A stretch of 64,000 nucleotides of DNA from Lunularia cruciata (taxonomy: Eukaryota; Streptophyta; Marchantiopsida; Lunulariales; Lunulariaceae). The stretch lies in NCBI GenBank assembly GCA_948567375.1, contig OX419755.1, positions 70,932,944 to 70,996,943 on the forward strand, in the 5' to 3' direction. This document shows, in pieces, positions 1 to 10,719 of this stretch; within the stretch, counting starts at the first letter, position 1; each line of letters opens with the position of its first letter. Both the position numbers and the translations under genes were made by a program. The notes beneath the pieces are model-generated. The model was not told the origin of the DNA and did no database searches. It saw only the letters and a program-made list of their open reading frames with translations.

Positions 1-660
1 TTGGGTCACACTATCTATCCCGGAGGACTTGGTATTCAACAGACCAAGGTGGAGGCTATTGCATGTATTCCTTGGCCTACGGATGTGAGCAGAGTGTGAG
101 CATTCCTTGGGTTGGTGAACTTCTATTGCCGCTATGTTAGAGGATTTAGTGTCATTGCCAAGGCCTTGACGAAGCTGACCAAGCTTACACAGGAGTGGTG
201 TTGGAGAGATGAGTAGGAGAGAGCTTTTGTAGAGCTCAAGGAAAGGTTGACATTAGCTCCTATTTTGAGGAGGCCAATCAAGGGATGACCATTTCAGGTT
301 CATATTGATTGAAGTATGTTGGGGCTTGGAGCAGTGCTCACCCAGCATGTTGATGAAGAGAAGGAGTTTGTGGTGGCATATGCTAGTCGCTCCAACAATT
401 CAGCGGAGGCAAAGTATAGTTCATATGAGGGAGAGTGCTTGGTAGCAGTTTGGGCAGTAGCACATTTTTTATGTTACCTATTTGGTAACCCCTTCACTCT
501 CATCATTGATCATCAGCCACTGAAGTGGTTGATGGAGTCCGACAAGCTTTCAATGAAGCTTGCATGATGGGCTTTGATTTTATAAGAGTATGATTTCACG
601 ATTGATTACAGACATGGAGTGGTGAACCGTGATGCAGATGGGTTGAGTAGAAACCCATGT
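1..660 (+). pseudogene. Family A RT C-terminus and RNase H
   Basis: The first 180 bases encode the end of RT, including the LGHTI turn and the AFLGLVNFYCRYVRGF connection segment typical of gypsy RT/RNase H. Positions 316–567 are open and carry RNase H features: the acidic residue of the HID segment just before it, then YASRSNN, the glutamate in YEGECL, and the aspartate in IIDHQPLKWL. The end, about 600–660, has DFTIDYRHG and DADGLSR, the standard RNase H exit. Stops at about 100, 213, 286, 310 and 565 break the frame. Domain identity is secure; the copy cannot encode a functional enzyme. Confidence 0.85.
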
Positions 661-999
661 CCCAGCCAGTAGGATCAGACTGGAGCACATTGGCATGGTG
701 AGACAGATGAGGAGATGGTGCCAGGTTGGCATGCATCGGCCTTTTTGTGTATATTTGTAGAGGCTTTGGTGGTATCTCTCTCAGCGCATACAGGAGGAGT
801 TATTGAGGTCACAGATCTAGAGAGTGAAGATATTGGTACAGTTCAGCGAGACATTCATGATGATGTCTTAGTGATGGACTATCTTTGCACTGGTGTTGTG
901 GGTGGCACAATTGGGGCCAAGGAGAGAGATTGTGTTCTTCAACGAGCCAGATGGTTCAGATTGGAGGGTAGACACCTGTTGCGTGGGAGGATGGTAGAG

Positions 1000-1960
1000 T
1001 GCAAGTAGTACCACTTCCATCTCAAAGACTACAGTTGGTCCGTCATGCTCATGAGGAGCTAGGACATTTTGGAGTAAAGCGTATGTATAGCTTACTCTAG
1101 AGTCATTATTGGTGGCGCGGTATGCAGACCGAGGTACAACAATTTGTTGCCAGATGTGTGGTTTGTGACTGAGTTAGAGCATCATTCAATGCTCCTACGC
1201 CACAGTTACACCCATTACCTATCATGGAATTGGGTTACCATTGGAGTTTGGACTCCGCCTGACCTTTATCGCTGATTGTGAGACATCATCGGTATGTTTT
1301 GGTGATGGTGGAGCACTTCTCCAAGTGGATTGAGTTGGTGGCACTTCCTAACAAGTCTAGTGAAGGGACAACTTACTCATTCCTGGATCAAGTTCTTAGT
1401 CATTTTGGTGCACCAGTTGAGGTTTTGACTGATCGGGGTACAAAGTTCTTGGGGGAGTTTCAGGTCTTGTGTGACAAGGCCTTGATTGATCATCATACTA
1501 CATCCCAAGATCACCCTGAGGCAAATGGCTTAGCAGAGAGAGAGTGGTTCAGACGGTGAAGAGAGGATTGCAAAAGTATGGGTTGCAAAGATGCCACTTG
1601 GGAGATTGGGATCTCCAATTACCTTGGTTGGCCATGGGCTATCGGTTCAGCCGGCAAGCCTCCTTAGCATCCTTCTCTCCATACTTTCTACTCTATGGAT
1701 AGGATCCAAATTTACCTGTAGCCATTTGTCAAGATGTTATTGTAGTTTTGGACTTAGATGACCCCAATGTATGGATGAGCGTATGTTCTCAGCGGGTAGA
1801 GATCTTTCGGAGAGTGATGCCGATGGCTTTTGAGAACTTGGCAATTGCTCAGCATAGAGATACTTTATGCTATGCTTCCATTTGAGGAGGAGGTTATAGA
1901 TCCTCGATACGTCGATTTCATCCATGTGACTATGTATATCTACAACAGATAGCACCAACG
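1000..1960 (+). pseudogene. Family A integrase (HHCC plus DDE core)
   Basis: Around 1045–1175 the translation gives HEELGHFGVKRM, HYWWRGM and CVVCD, the HHCC zinc-binding N-terminal domain of retroviral-type integrase. The core follows: the first acidic residue near 1250 (WSLDS), the second in VLTDRGTKF near 1431, and the glutamate in DHPEANGLAER near 1520. That is the D,D(35)E layout of gypsy integrases. After about 1560 the reading frame shifts and continues as degraded integrase C-terminal sequence to about 1960. In-frame stops at about 1100, 1170 and 1260 show decay. Confidence 0.85.
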
Positions 1961-1990
1961 ACACTTGATGTTTCTATAGGCCGCACCATT

Positions 1991-2305
1991 TTGAGAGTCC
2001 GCGAGGTTTTGCCATCTGGAGTCCTTGTGTTAGAAGGATGTGATGGTGTTGTTTGGAAGGATCATGTGCGCAATTGTGCACCATGCCACCTCCCAAACAT
2101 TGATGGTACTATGGACCCAAGCTTGGCACTTGTACGTGCAGGCTTGAGGTGTATGTTATGTGGCTCTTTTGGTGGAGCTACTACTATGTTAGTGTGTGAT
2201 AGTTGTTCGAGAGGATGGCATATGGCATGTATGACTCCTCCCATTATGGTGGTTCCTCAAGGACAGTGGTTATTTCCTAGATGTACTTGTCCTAGATGTA
2301 TTTGA
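1991..2305 (+). pseudogene. C-terminal PHD-finger segment of family A polyprotein
   Basis: This 104-residue open stretch continues the integrase C-terminal region (RVREVLPSGVLVLEGCDG, then WKDHVRNCAPCHLP). From about 2150 it has a complete Cys4-His-Cys3 pattern: CMLC, VCDSC, WHMAC, then a tryptophan-led CPRC pair after QGQW. This is the PHD finger consensus; in other proteins PHD fingers often read histone H3 tails. All eight metal ligands are present although the rest of the element is broken. In copy 2 the same region (28.28–28.5 kb) is deleted and frameshifted. A role in chromatin targeting of integration, as for chromodomains in chromoviruses, is inference. Confidence 0.75.
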
Positions 2306-2474
2306 CCTATAGCTAGTTCATTCTTTATAAGGTATAGATTGCAAACAAGCTACTAACAATGGGGCTCCATAGCACCCGGCCTCCTGATCTTTGCCCATTA
2401 GAGGGTATACCATATACTTGGAATAGATGGCTATCTGGAGTTAGAGGGACCTAACCGCCAACTAGGAGAGCAAT

Positions 2475-3150
2475 TGTGGCACTTTAGAGTCTATGTATGA
2501 CTTATGTGTGAGTTGTGCTTCTATAGTGTATGATGTTGACAGCGATGTATGTTGTGTAACAATGTATGTTGTGTAGCGATGTATATACGCACAATAGCTA
2601 TCACGCTATTTGTAGTGCCACATCTAGATGCTCGGACACTAGAGTTCTAGTGATAGTAGGTAGAGTTATTTCAGTAGTTTCTCAAAGACTACTTTCCGAT
2701 GGTCAGATTTTGTGTTCAAGGTACTGACTTCACGATGGAGCCCACCGTCACTTTGCACCGTTTGCACCATTGAGTGTGTTGTCAACGTGACTGTTAGGGT
2801 TTCAGAGCTAGCTCGAGTCCAAGGAGTATAGTTTCGAAGTGAGCTCCAGAGAGCTCACTTCTCTGATGTTGAGCCTTCGAGTTCTTGGCTATGGTGGACA
2901 GAGGCCGGCGAGCGTCACCTGGATTCTTTGTGCTTGAGTGGGTGTGGCTTGATTGTAATCAATGCCCAGTTGTTGACAGTTTATAGAGTGACAGATCAAG
3001 TACTGATCTGAGTTGAGTTGAGTTGAGAGTGGTAAGCAATCTGATTATTGTGGCACTTTAGAGTCTATGTATGACTTATGTGTGAGTTGTGCTTCTATAG
3101 TGTAGGATGTTGACAACAATGTATGTTGTGTAGCGATGTATATACGTACA
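2475..3150 (+). repeat. Family A 3' terminal region with ~100-bp repeat at both ends (putative LTR)
   Basis: A purine-rich tract (CTAGGAGAG, about 2465) precedes TGTGGCAC at 2475. About 100–115 bp starting there recur at 3049 and end at about 3150 with ...GTACA. The unit contains GTATGACTTATGTGTGAG and GAGTTGTGCTTCTATAG. Repeat start to repeat start is 574 bp. The equivalent spacing is 562 bp in copy 2 (28539 to 29101) and about 579 bp in copy 3 (59752 to 59173, - strand). The whole block starts with TG and ends with CA, so it may be one LTR with internal terminal repeats. A tandem truncated LTR or a split direct repeat is also possible. Confidence 0.6.
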
Positions 3151-3839
3151 AAAAATACCTGATTGGATAAGTATATGAAAAATATGTTATTGGATAGTAT
3201 GTATGATGGTATTAAATGTTTACAATAGCCTAATAAACTGATTTTATATTTAAATAGTTTGTGTACTATTCATGCTCAATGATGAATTTTTTGGCTTTTG
3301 AGGATATACGGTCCATTGTACTAGCACCAAAAAGTAAACCAATCAGCAGATTACAATCTTGCAAATAGCTATTACAATAAATTAAAATATTTGGCAGATC
3401 TCGTTTAGAATAAAAGAAAGTGCTAAAAAATTACAAAACAATGAAAAAGATCTTCAATTAGAAGAGAATCTAGTAGAGCAAAATAGAAATGAGAAATAAA
3501 ATAACCTCCATTAAATTTTTTTAACTAACTTTAAGAGTACAATATTGCTTCCAATGAGATAGAGCTTACTATTATACATGGTATTGAATAGGATTCAAGG
3601 ACAAGAGATGTCATTATTATTCCTTGGCTCTTTCTAGTATAGCTATAGGATAGATAATAACTATTACATGAACAATTCTTCTGAGCTACTTAATTGATTT
3701 CATATACAACATATACTTTTACAAATGTGCATACTTTTAGACTTTTTGTTAACAAAATTGTTTTGATAACCACACAAAGAGCAGATAATGATTAGTTGAC
3801 ACACATAGTAATTTACTAGGGAGTGCTTGCTTTGCACAC
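3151..3839. other. AT-rich spacer, nothing recognised
   Basis: This stretch lies between the end of family A copy 1 and the decayed RT-like element. It is AT-rich with short runs of A and T and stops in all frames. No gene, RNA or clear repeat is visible. Confidence 0.5.
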
Positions 3840-5360
3840 ATCGTGGTCCCTATAGATCAAATTAGGCATGCCTTTGACCACTTGAGTATTGATCTACATC
3901 TAGTAGGTTTGAGAGTCAAGGTGCCAAAGAGCAAGGCATGGTCCCCTTTAGGTATTCCTCCCCACCTTGAGCTTCCAGAGGGGTGTATAACATCTACAAA
4001 GGGACTACGTGTTCTTGGGTGCTAATAGGATCTGAGGATTTTGTCACATGCTTCTTAGACATTGCCCTTGCAGAGGATGTTCTCCATGTGGATGACCTTC
4101 TGTTACTAGGAGATCCACAAGTGGCATTTGGTATACTCTCCTCTAATATTGCTTGTTGATTTACTTACCTCATATGCACAGTTCTCCCTTCCTTGCCCTT
4201 CCTATCACTTGTGAGAGCCGTTGATAGGAGGATTATGGGAGTCTTTGGTCATATTATTGGACCAGAGACTTTTGAGTGTGTGATAGGGGATTTGGCACAT
4301 AGATAGATGGCTATGGCGATCTTGTGTGGAGGGGTTGCCTTGCTACCTATGAAGGAGATGGCACTTATAGCATTTTTGGGTAGTTGGGCTCTCTTGGCAC
4401 TCCTACTTTCCTCTCATTTTGTGGTTGTTGATAGGCCGGTTTTGGAGACTTATGTGATAAAGGTGGAGGAGGGATCCTATTCTCTCCAGATGTTATTGTG
4501 GCAGATGAGAGATAGTCTATCCCCATGGGCACGAGAGGACTTTCTAGCTTTTGCTTCACTATTGTCAAATTGGACTAGAGGCTTACAATCTTTATGATGG
4601 AGCAACAGAGTGAGCATACGCTACATTCTCTCTTAGTTGACTCATCTATTCCTCAAGCTACTAGAGCACATCTTTGCTCTTGCTCTGGCAAGGGTGCAGG
4701 CTCTTGGATCCTAGCTTGATTGTGCATTAGGGCGTTCTGACTCATACCAACTACTTTCTCTATAGTGATGAGGTTTTGCCTAAGTTTGGTCCACCCATCT
4801 ACATCTTCATTACTCACTTGTGAGTGTGGTTCTACACTAGATGGAACAACGGTTCATATGACATGGTGTCCTTTTGGAGGACAGAGGATTGCTGCCAATG
4901 ATGGTTAGGGACAAAATATTTTCTATGGCACGAGAGAGTGGATACTTGGCTTGGAGGGAGCATTTGTATGCTTTGTAAACAACACGTGTCGTGGTAGATT
5001 TATACTTGGTCTGAGATGATTAGGTGATAGTAGCGGATGTCGTGGTACTTAGTCCGAGATGCTTAGATGAAAGTAGCGGATGTCGTGGTTACAGGCCCTA
5101 CACGGGATATAGTTTTGGAGGGAGTGATTACCCATCCCCTGGATGTGCGGTGAGGGCAACAACAAGTCGCAAGGTCTCCAAGTATAGGAGCATGCAATGA
5201 GGTCACCTCTTTGTTCCTCTAGCCTTAGAGTTGTATGGAGCAATGGGCACTGCATTAGAGACATTTACCAAGTAGTGCGCAAGAGCTTATCATGTTAGGC
5301 GCCAAGGGGTACAACTCTCACTCTCATACTTTGTAACATATTTTAGATAACGTGTGTCCA
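3840..5360 (+). pseudogene. Decayed reverse-transcriptase-like element, copy 1
   Basis: Frame-hopping translation on the + strand gives LGLRVKVPKSKAW-type RT sequence near 3890–3950, then GLRVLGC, then a thumb-like region (about 4060–4300). The end, 4815–5350, reads TCECGST-like, WNNGSYDMV-like and AYHVRRQGVQLSLSYF-like segments. This last part matches the better-preserved - strand copy at 55279–55875 almost codon by codon. The family resembles non-LTR RT proteins that end in a CCHC knuckle plus a nuclease-like domain. Many stops and shifts are present. A tail motif shared with other sites follows at about 5505–5625. Confidence 0.6.
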
Positions 5361-5504
5361 CTGCTATACATATTACAATGGTTGGTGCAATCCATAGTAA
5401 ACCAATCACACTAGGTGATGCTTCTTCATATGCTCCCGTCGTTTGGTTTACTGCCGACTTGCATAGCTCGGATATTTTAGGTGCAATAGTGCAGATTTCT
5501 CATA

Positions 5505-5625
5505 TAGACTCTAGCTCCATTTTACCTTTATTCGTCTCTCCCTTTACAGCTTGATGGGGGCTCATAAGGATGGGTCTTTCCATCCTTCGTGTTCTCTTCG
5601 CGGTCACCTTTTTCAACTTTCCTCC
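5505..5625 (+). repeat. Dispersed tail motif, copy 1
   Basis: The stretch contains CCATTTTACCTTTATTCGTC, GCTTGATGGGGGCTC, TCTTTCCATCCTTCGTG and CGCGGTCACCTTTTTC. The same ordered blocks occur at 16548–16645 (+), 56540–56640 (+), and twice in tandem on the - strand at about 54945–55185. It lies about 150 bp after the RT-like pseudogene, as the - strand copies do, so it looks like that element's 3' tail. Confidence 0.65.
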
Positions 5626-5859
5626 TTTACCTTCGACTAACATCAACAACTTCTTCTTGCTTTTCTTCTCGACAAATCTATGTATTCCGCCAAAATAGTG
5701 ACTACCATAGATTGGCCTGGTTGCCCCCTCCAATGTTAGAAGTGGTTTCTATGCCCATTGTATCCCGTAATTGCACTCCTCCATGAGCCAGTGGTTTTGG
5801 TTTTGTGCTCTGACGTTTCTGATTACCGCTCATACAAAGAAGGCTGGAGTCTCCTATGG

Positions 5860-5914
5860 AGCACCAGTGGTGGAATCCGCAGGACGACGTCCTGCGGATT
5901 CCACCACTGGTGCT
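5860..5914. repeat. 55-bp perfect palindrome (27-bp arms, 1-nt centre)
   Basis: Both arms can be read directly: the left arm starts AGCACCAGTGGTGG and ends CAGGACG, a single A at 5887 is the centre, and the right arm is the exact reverse complement. With a 3-nt bulge (TGG at 5857–5859) the pairing continues for 5 more bases on each side. It lies upstream of the FUSC gene. The palindrome opens reading frames on both strands; these are by-products, not genes. Confidence 0.95.
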
Positions 5915-7035
5915 TAGGATTGGTGCCAAAATACACGAGAAGAACATTTCTCTGGAACATTTCTCTGGCGTTGATATTAGTAGATGTTTTTGAGCTTCAG
6001 AAAGGACAGGGGAGCGAAGTGCGGACAGCACAACAAATGGCAGTAGCAAATTTCCCCGTCCCAAGCTTCAATTTCCATCGTTTGACAGCTAATTTTTGTC
6101 GGGTGTATCTCCATGATGGCAATTGCGCTAATGGGGATGGAACTCAGCGCAGACGACGCATCAAGAATTGCAGTTTGATTGATATACCGTCAAGAGCAGA
6201 ATTTCGATTTCAGCCTCGGCACAACTTAGCGCTTTCACTGCCGCATTGCCATGACTCCATCGTGGATATCATGTAGCGACTATCTTTCACTACACAAATT
6301 GGATCGATCCTCTGTTGAGGTCGTTTAGCGTGTCCTGTGTAGCAATGTACATGATTTTAAGATAGAATTGGACTGCTTGCGTTCGTGGAAAAGGCTGATG
6401 AATGTTCAAGAAAAATACTTTGTCAGTATTAATTTACGCAATTGGTAGATGATCATAATCACATGTTGTGCTTTCCAGTTTACTGCTCGCTGTTCAGATA
6501 TCGAGCGAAAACTGCCGAAAGATTTACTTTGATTTGAAAATGCGATGCGATGGTGATATTTACCTGATGTACGAATATGAGATTTGAAAAAGTACACGGC
6601 TGATTGTAATGGAGGTCTTCATTCTCACGTTTTGCAGTACTCCTTCGCTTTGGGGATAAACCCTAGAAATGAGGAGCACAGTCCAGTCATAGCGGGCATT
6701 GGAGAGGATCGAAGAGCGCCAGTGACTATAGTCTTCTTGTGGTTCTTCCACCTGTCTCACTCAAGTGATCTGATACAGTCAGGATGACCTGTAGATTCAT
6801 TCAGGTTCATGGTCTTCGTCACCAGTAGATCTCAGAGGTAAGGTCTGTGATGTTGCTCTTCCACATGTGATTGTGTTATGACGGTCAAATATATTTCTTC
6901 ACGCGGAGGAAATTCAAAATTAGAATTTTCGAGTTCGAAACTTCTTGCAAATGGAGAAGAACCGCTGACACTGATGCTCATCTTATTGATTTTGACTTCT
7001 CTTCCAGGGCCTTACGCTCCGACATTCTTTCTTGT

Positions 7036-10000
7036 ATGGTAGCAACGTCGTGTCTGTTGTTTCCTGGTGCTGGTGACTTTGAAGTACAGTCGATTGAACA
7101 ACAGGTAGGCGGCGGTAAAATCTCCACAATGAAGGCAGTGTACTGGGACCGATTTTTCCAGAGAGTAGCGAGCGGGATAAGAACTGGAATGTCTGTTCTA
7201 TTGATTGGACTGCTCCTTCAATTTGCGAAGGGTTTGAAGGAGTTTATGTATTTTACAACGTTCGCACCAGTGATGGCAATATCTACCTGCGATGCTACAG
7301 TGGGGAAAGTTACACGGAATGCCTTAACAGTTGCTGTTATTTCCGCCCTCAACGCTTGTACAAGTATGATTGTCTGGAGATTTATAAGGCCTCCAATGCA
7401 TTTTGCGGTTGCTATAGCTTGCATTGGTATTTTCAGCTTCATAATCTCCTATCCCACGCGCGTTCATTTACTTGCTCGAAAGATAGGGCTTGCACATCTT
7501 GGTATACTGTATGTCAGAGCGCATGTCGACCCGGATATGGACATAGTCAAGCTTCCTCTCAAGTTACTCTTTTCGACTACATTGGGATCTGCGTGTGCAG
7601 TTGTTGCGATTACAGTACCCTATCCTCGACTCGCTGTTTGGGAGGTAACACTGAGATCAAAAGGCTACTACATTTACATGTCATGAATAATGTTTGATGG
7701 CGTGAAGGTTAAGGACTTTTTTAAGGGCTTTGCTGTTTGAAGGAATCCGATTATACAAACTTTCGACACATTTCTCAAGACAAGCTTCTTGTGACCTGTA
7801 CATGATGCAAAGTCTCTAAGGCTAGCAGAAGAAGAAAGCAGAGAGCAGTCTCATGTACATTGCGATGTTAGAGGAGGACACGCATATTCTGATGCAACCT
7901 ATTGGTTGCCTTCTGTAGTATCTAAGGGCTCTGATTCTTCAGTTTGATATACTTTCTTTTGAAGGTGCTACGATGCGCAAACTCTACAGCGCATACTACT
8001 TCAGAACTGTTTAAGGCAGCCGTAAGCGCGTTTTCTGCACATGATGCAAGCAGTTTTTCGGCCATCAGCCTCCACTCCAAGATGCTCAGGACGGCCGTCG
8101 AAGGAAATTTAGCTGAACTTAGGGAAAAGCAGGTGATTTCTGTTCTTTGAGCATCGTGTTGGATATGAGGTTTGGTGAGCTCAGAGACATTATTCATTAG
8201 GCCCTCCGATCCCTATGCTTGTTTATTGAAAGCGTTTTATGCTCGGGTTGGTGTAATAGAACATTTGGCTAATTTGTTTGATAGTAGAGAACCATGTGCT
8301 AAAGTTGGTGTACATATCTCACAGAAGCTTCAAAGGTCAATGAGGTTCTTTCCTTGGGATCTAGCTCATTGTCGTGTTCGGAACTTATTCACAGGCTGAG
8401 ATTTGGTGGGAAGTGAGGGCCACTTGCTCAAAAAGATCCCGTTTCACAAATATGACGAAAGGGCTTTATGGGCTTAGTATGCATCTCACAGGCATGCAAA
8501 TGGCTTTACAGTCTGGATTCGTACTACAATGCCCAGCTGTGATGCGGAAGGTGCTTGAGGAGCCGCTTATGAGAGTCGCTGATTATTGTAGCCGCATTTT
8601 GGAGATTGCAACAAAGACCTTGACTTCCTGCAGTTTGTGTACTGGTGCCAAGACTCTAAATTGCGGGGAGCGCAAGTCGTTAATGGATGAAGGAAAGCTG
8701 ACCTTGATTGTGTTTGATAATGCCGTATTGGAAGCAAGGAAAATCGCGTACTATACACCAGCAACCGAGGAGGCCATCCAAAAGAGAGACGTGGACCCGT
8801 CTACGAATACTCCAGAGAGTATTCTTCTCGGCACCTCTAACGATATGGTGGTGCCTATGCACCAAAGATTCATGGCACGACTTACGGCAAATTTCTTCTT
8901 GTTCAACTTGAGGCTGTATTTTATTGAAACAATGTTTCTGGTGGATTCTGATTTCAGGATCTTTACCACTATGCACGAGGTTGCAGGAGTCCGCTTGAAA
9001 AACTGGATCCCAGCACGCCTCCCCAGGTTTTCTATGTTGTCTTCATATCCAGTTTTTTATGATAATGAAGCAAGGCCGAAGACTTGTATAGATATATCAG
9101 TGATAGAAGAGGAGGTTACAGAAGCAACTGGAAATGACTCTTTAGATGTATCTTCAACCTGTCACCCGCTGCATGGACAGTGCCCCCATTGCAAACCTGG
9201 TCTTCATTCATCACAGAAAACGGAACTTGCTTCCGACAGTTGGAAGTGGTTGAGGTTGCTGGTGAACCCCAGTCAAGTGCAAGTTGTGAAGTCTTGCAAG
9301 GTTTCCGTTATAATGATGCTAGCAACTGGGCTGGGGTTATTAGCACTTCCCAATGACAGCCATGCTTGCTGGGCACCTATCACTGTAAGTTTCATAATTG
9401 GAAATTTACAAGGGGGTGCTTTTCGTCTGGCCAGTTTACGTATTCAAGGCACTGCTGTCGGATCAATATTTGGATATCTCGTTGTAAGTGGCCTGTACAA
9501 GTATAAACATGCTTTGCCCTTCATTTTGGCAGTGTGGGTAGCTATGTCTGACTATATTCGCTACAGTAAAACTCACGGTTATTCAGGACTTGTGTCCGCT
9601 CTTACGGCAGCGATACTCATGTTAGGTGATTTTGAGGGTAAAGATATAAAGACCTTTACTCTGGACCGCATTGCGATGACATTCATTGGTGTTGCGAGTT
9701 TTGTTCTGGTGGAGACAGTATTGATGCCTGAAAGAGCAGTTCGTCTTGTGAGAGAGGAACTTCTGCAGAGTATGACGCGGTTGAGGGACTGCGTTGCTGC
9801 TATTGTCACAATTTACACTAGACAAGGTTGCATCAAGTGTCGTAGTCTTGCAGTGGACGACATGCGGAAGCTTGAGCAGCAGCTCAGGGCCGGTCTGGTA
9901 GCTCAGACTGATCTGCGTACCGAGGCTGTGTTGGAACCTGAACTGTGGTTCGTTCCTTTTCCTGGGGAAGTGTATTCCAAACTCATCTGCACACAGAAGC

Positions 10001-10719
10001 GCATGTTAGACCTCCTTTTCTTCATGGTCTGCTCCTTACAAGCATCGACCCAAGATTGTCTAGACGAGCATATGCAGAAACTCTTGAAACCACTTGGATC
10101 ATCCTTGACTGCGCTGGAAAGTGAAGTTCTTTCCACTGTAGACTCCCTCCAAAAGTTGCTTCAGAAAACCAAGACCTCTTGGGAGTGGCTTCCGGATTTA
10201 AATGTCTTACACGCGTTCCGTTATTGCCGTTCTCGTACGGCTTGTGGTGGAGACGCAGAGAATGTGCGAACTCCATCTCCTCGCACTCGTCACCGTCATA
10301 CTATCTTCGAACCATCTCGGAAAGCTTCACGTGCACTGCTTGCGCTTGGACATCGAAGGCGGTCTATTGGTGGTACTCCTCAGAGACTCAAGACCACTAT
10401 GGACCGTTTTGAGCAGACTTTTGAAAGTGTGCTAGAGGAAATCCTGACAGCTCACAACAAGACAGTGGAAGCAGTAGGAGGAGATGGGCATGTCGTTGGA
10501 ACTTCTGTAATGTTTTCTATTAGTTCCCTCAGTTTCTGTCTCCATTCCCTTCTCGTAGAAACTGTGGACCTTGAAAGATATATCTGGGAATTGCTGCAAG
10601 CCGAGAATCCTCTGAGCATTGCAGACTTCTGGGACGAGTTTGGTCTGGCATCTCAAATGTATAGGCAGCAGCCAGAGGACGAAGAACAACAGCGACCACA
10701 ACATATAAACTCATTTTAA
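7036..10719 (+). CDS. FUSC-family (aromatic acid exporter-like) integral membrane protein, three exons
   Basis: Exons are about 7036/7129–7644, 7965–8132 and 8395–10719, joined in phase 0 at GT–AG introns; this gives 1002 residues from the ATG at 7129 or 1033 from the in-frame ATG at 7036. The first exon has about five hydrophobic segments (GMSVLLIGLLLQF, then MAISTC, LTVAVISALNACTSMIVWRF, FAVAIACIGIFSFIISY, STTLGSACAVVAITV) around residues 15–165. A soluble stretch follows, then a second membrane block at about residues 525–680 with WAPITVSFIIGNLQGGAFR, RIQGTAVGSIFGYLVV and FIGVASFVLVETVLMP, the FUSC core signature. The last 300 residues are soluble. This two-block layout matches plant FUSC/ArAE proteins, related to bacterial exporters of fusaric and aromatic acids. 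The substrate is unknown. The start codon and any upstream exon are unresolved. Confidence 0.85.

Larger units (their letters stand above)
1..3150 (+). mobile_element. Ty3/gypsy retrotransposon, family A copy 1 (3' part, decayed)
   Basis: The left window edge cuts this element inside reverse transcriptase. Conceptual translation across several in-frame stops gives, in order: the end of RT, RNase H, an HHCC integrase zinc-binding region, a DDE integrase core, a C-terminal PHD finger, and a non-coding 3' tail starting TGTGGCAC at 2475. The order RT–RNase H–integrase is that of Ty3/gypsy elements. A second copy at about 24.95–29.2 kb aligns along the whole length, and a third tail lies at 59.07–60.2 kb on the other strand. 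Most breaks are single stops (TGA or TAG) where a W, R or Q codon is expected, so this is an old, inactive copy. Confidence 0.9.

Noticed and set aside
5758..6276. 172-codon open frame upstream of the FUSC gene
   Set aside because: It owes its length to the perfect palindrome at 5860–5914, which also opens a frame on the other strand. It has no recognisable domain and non-protein-like composition.
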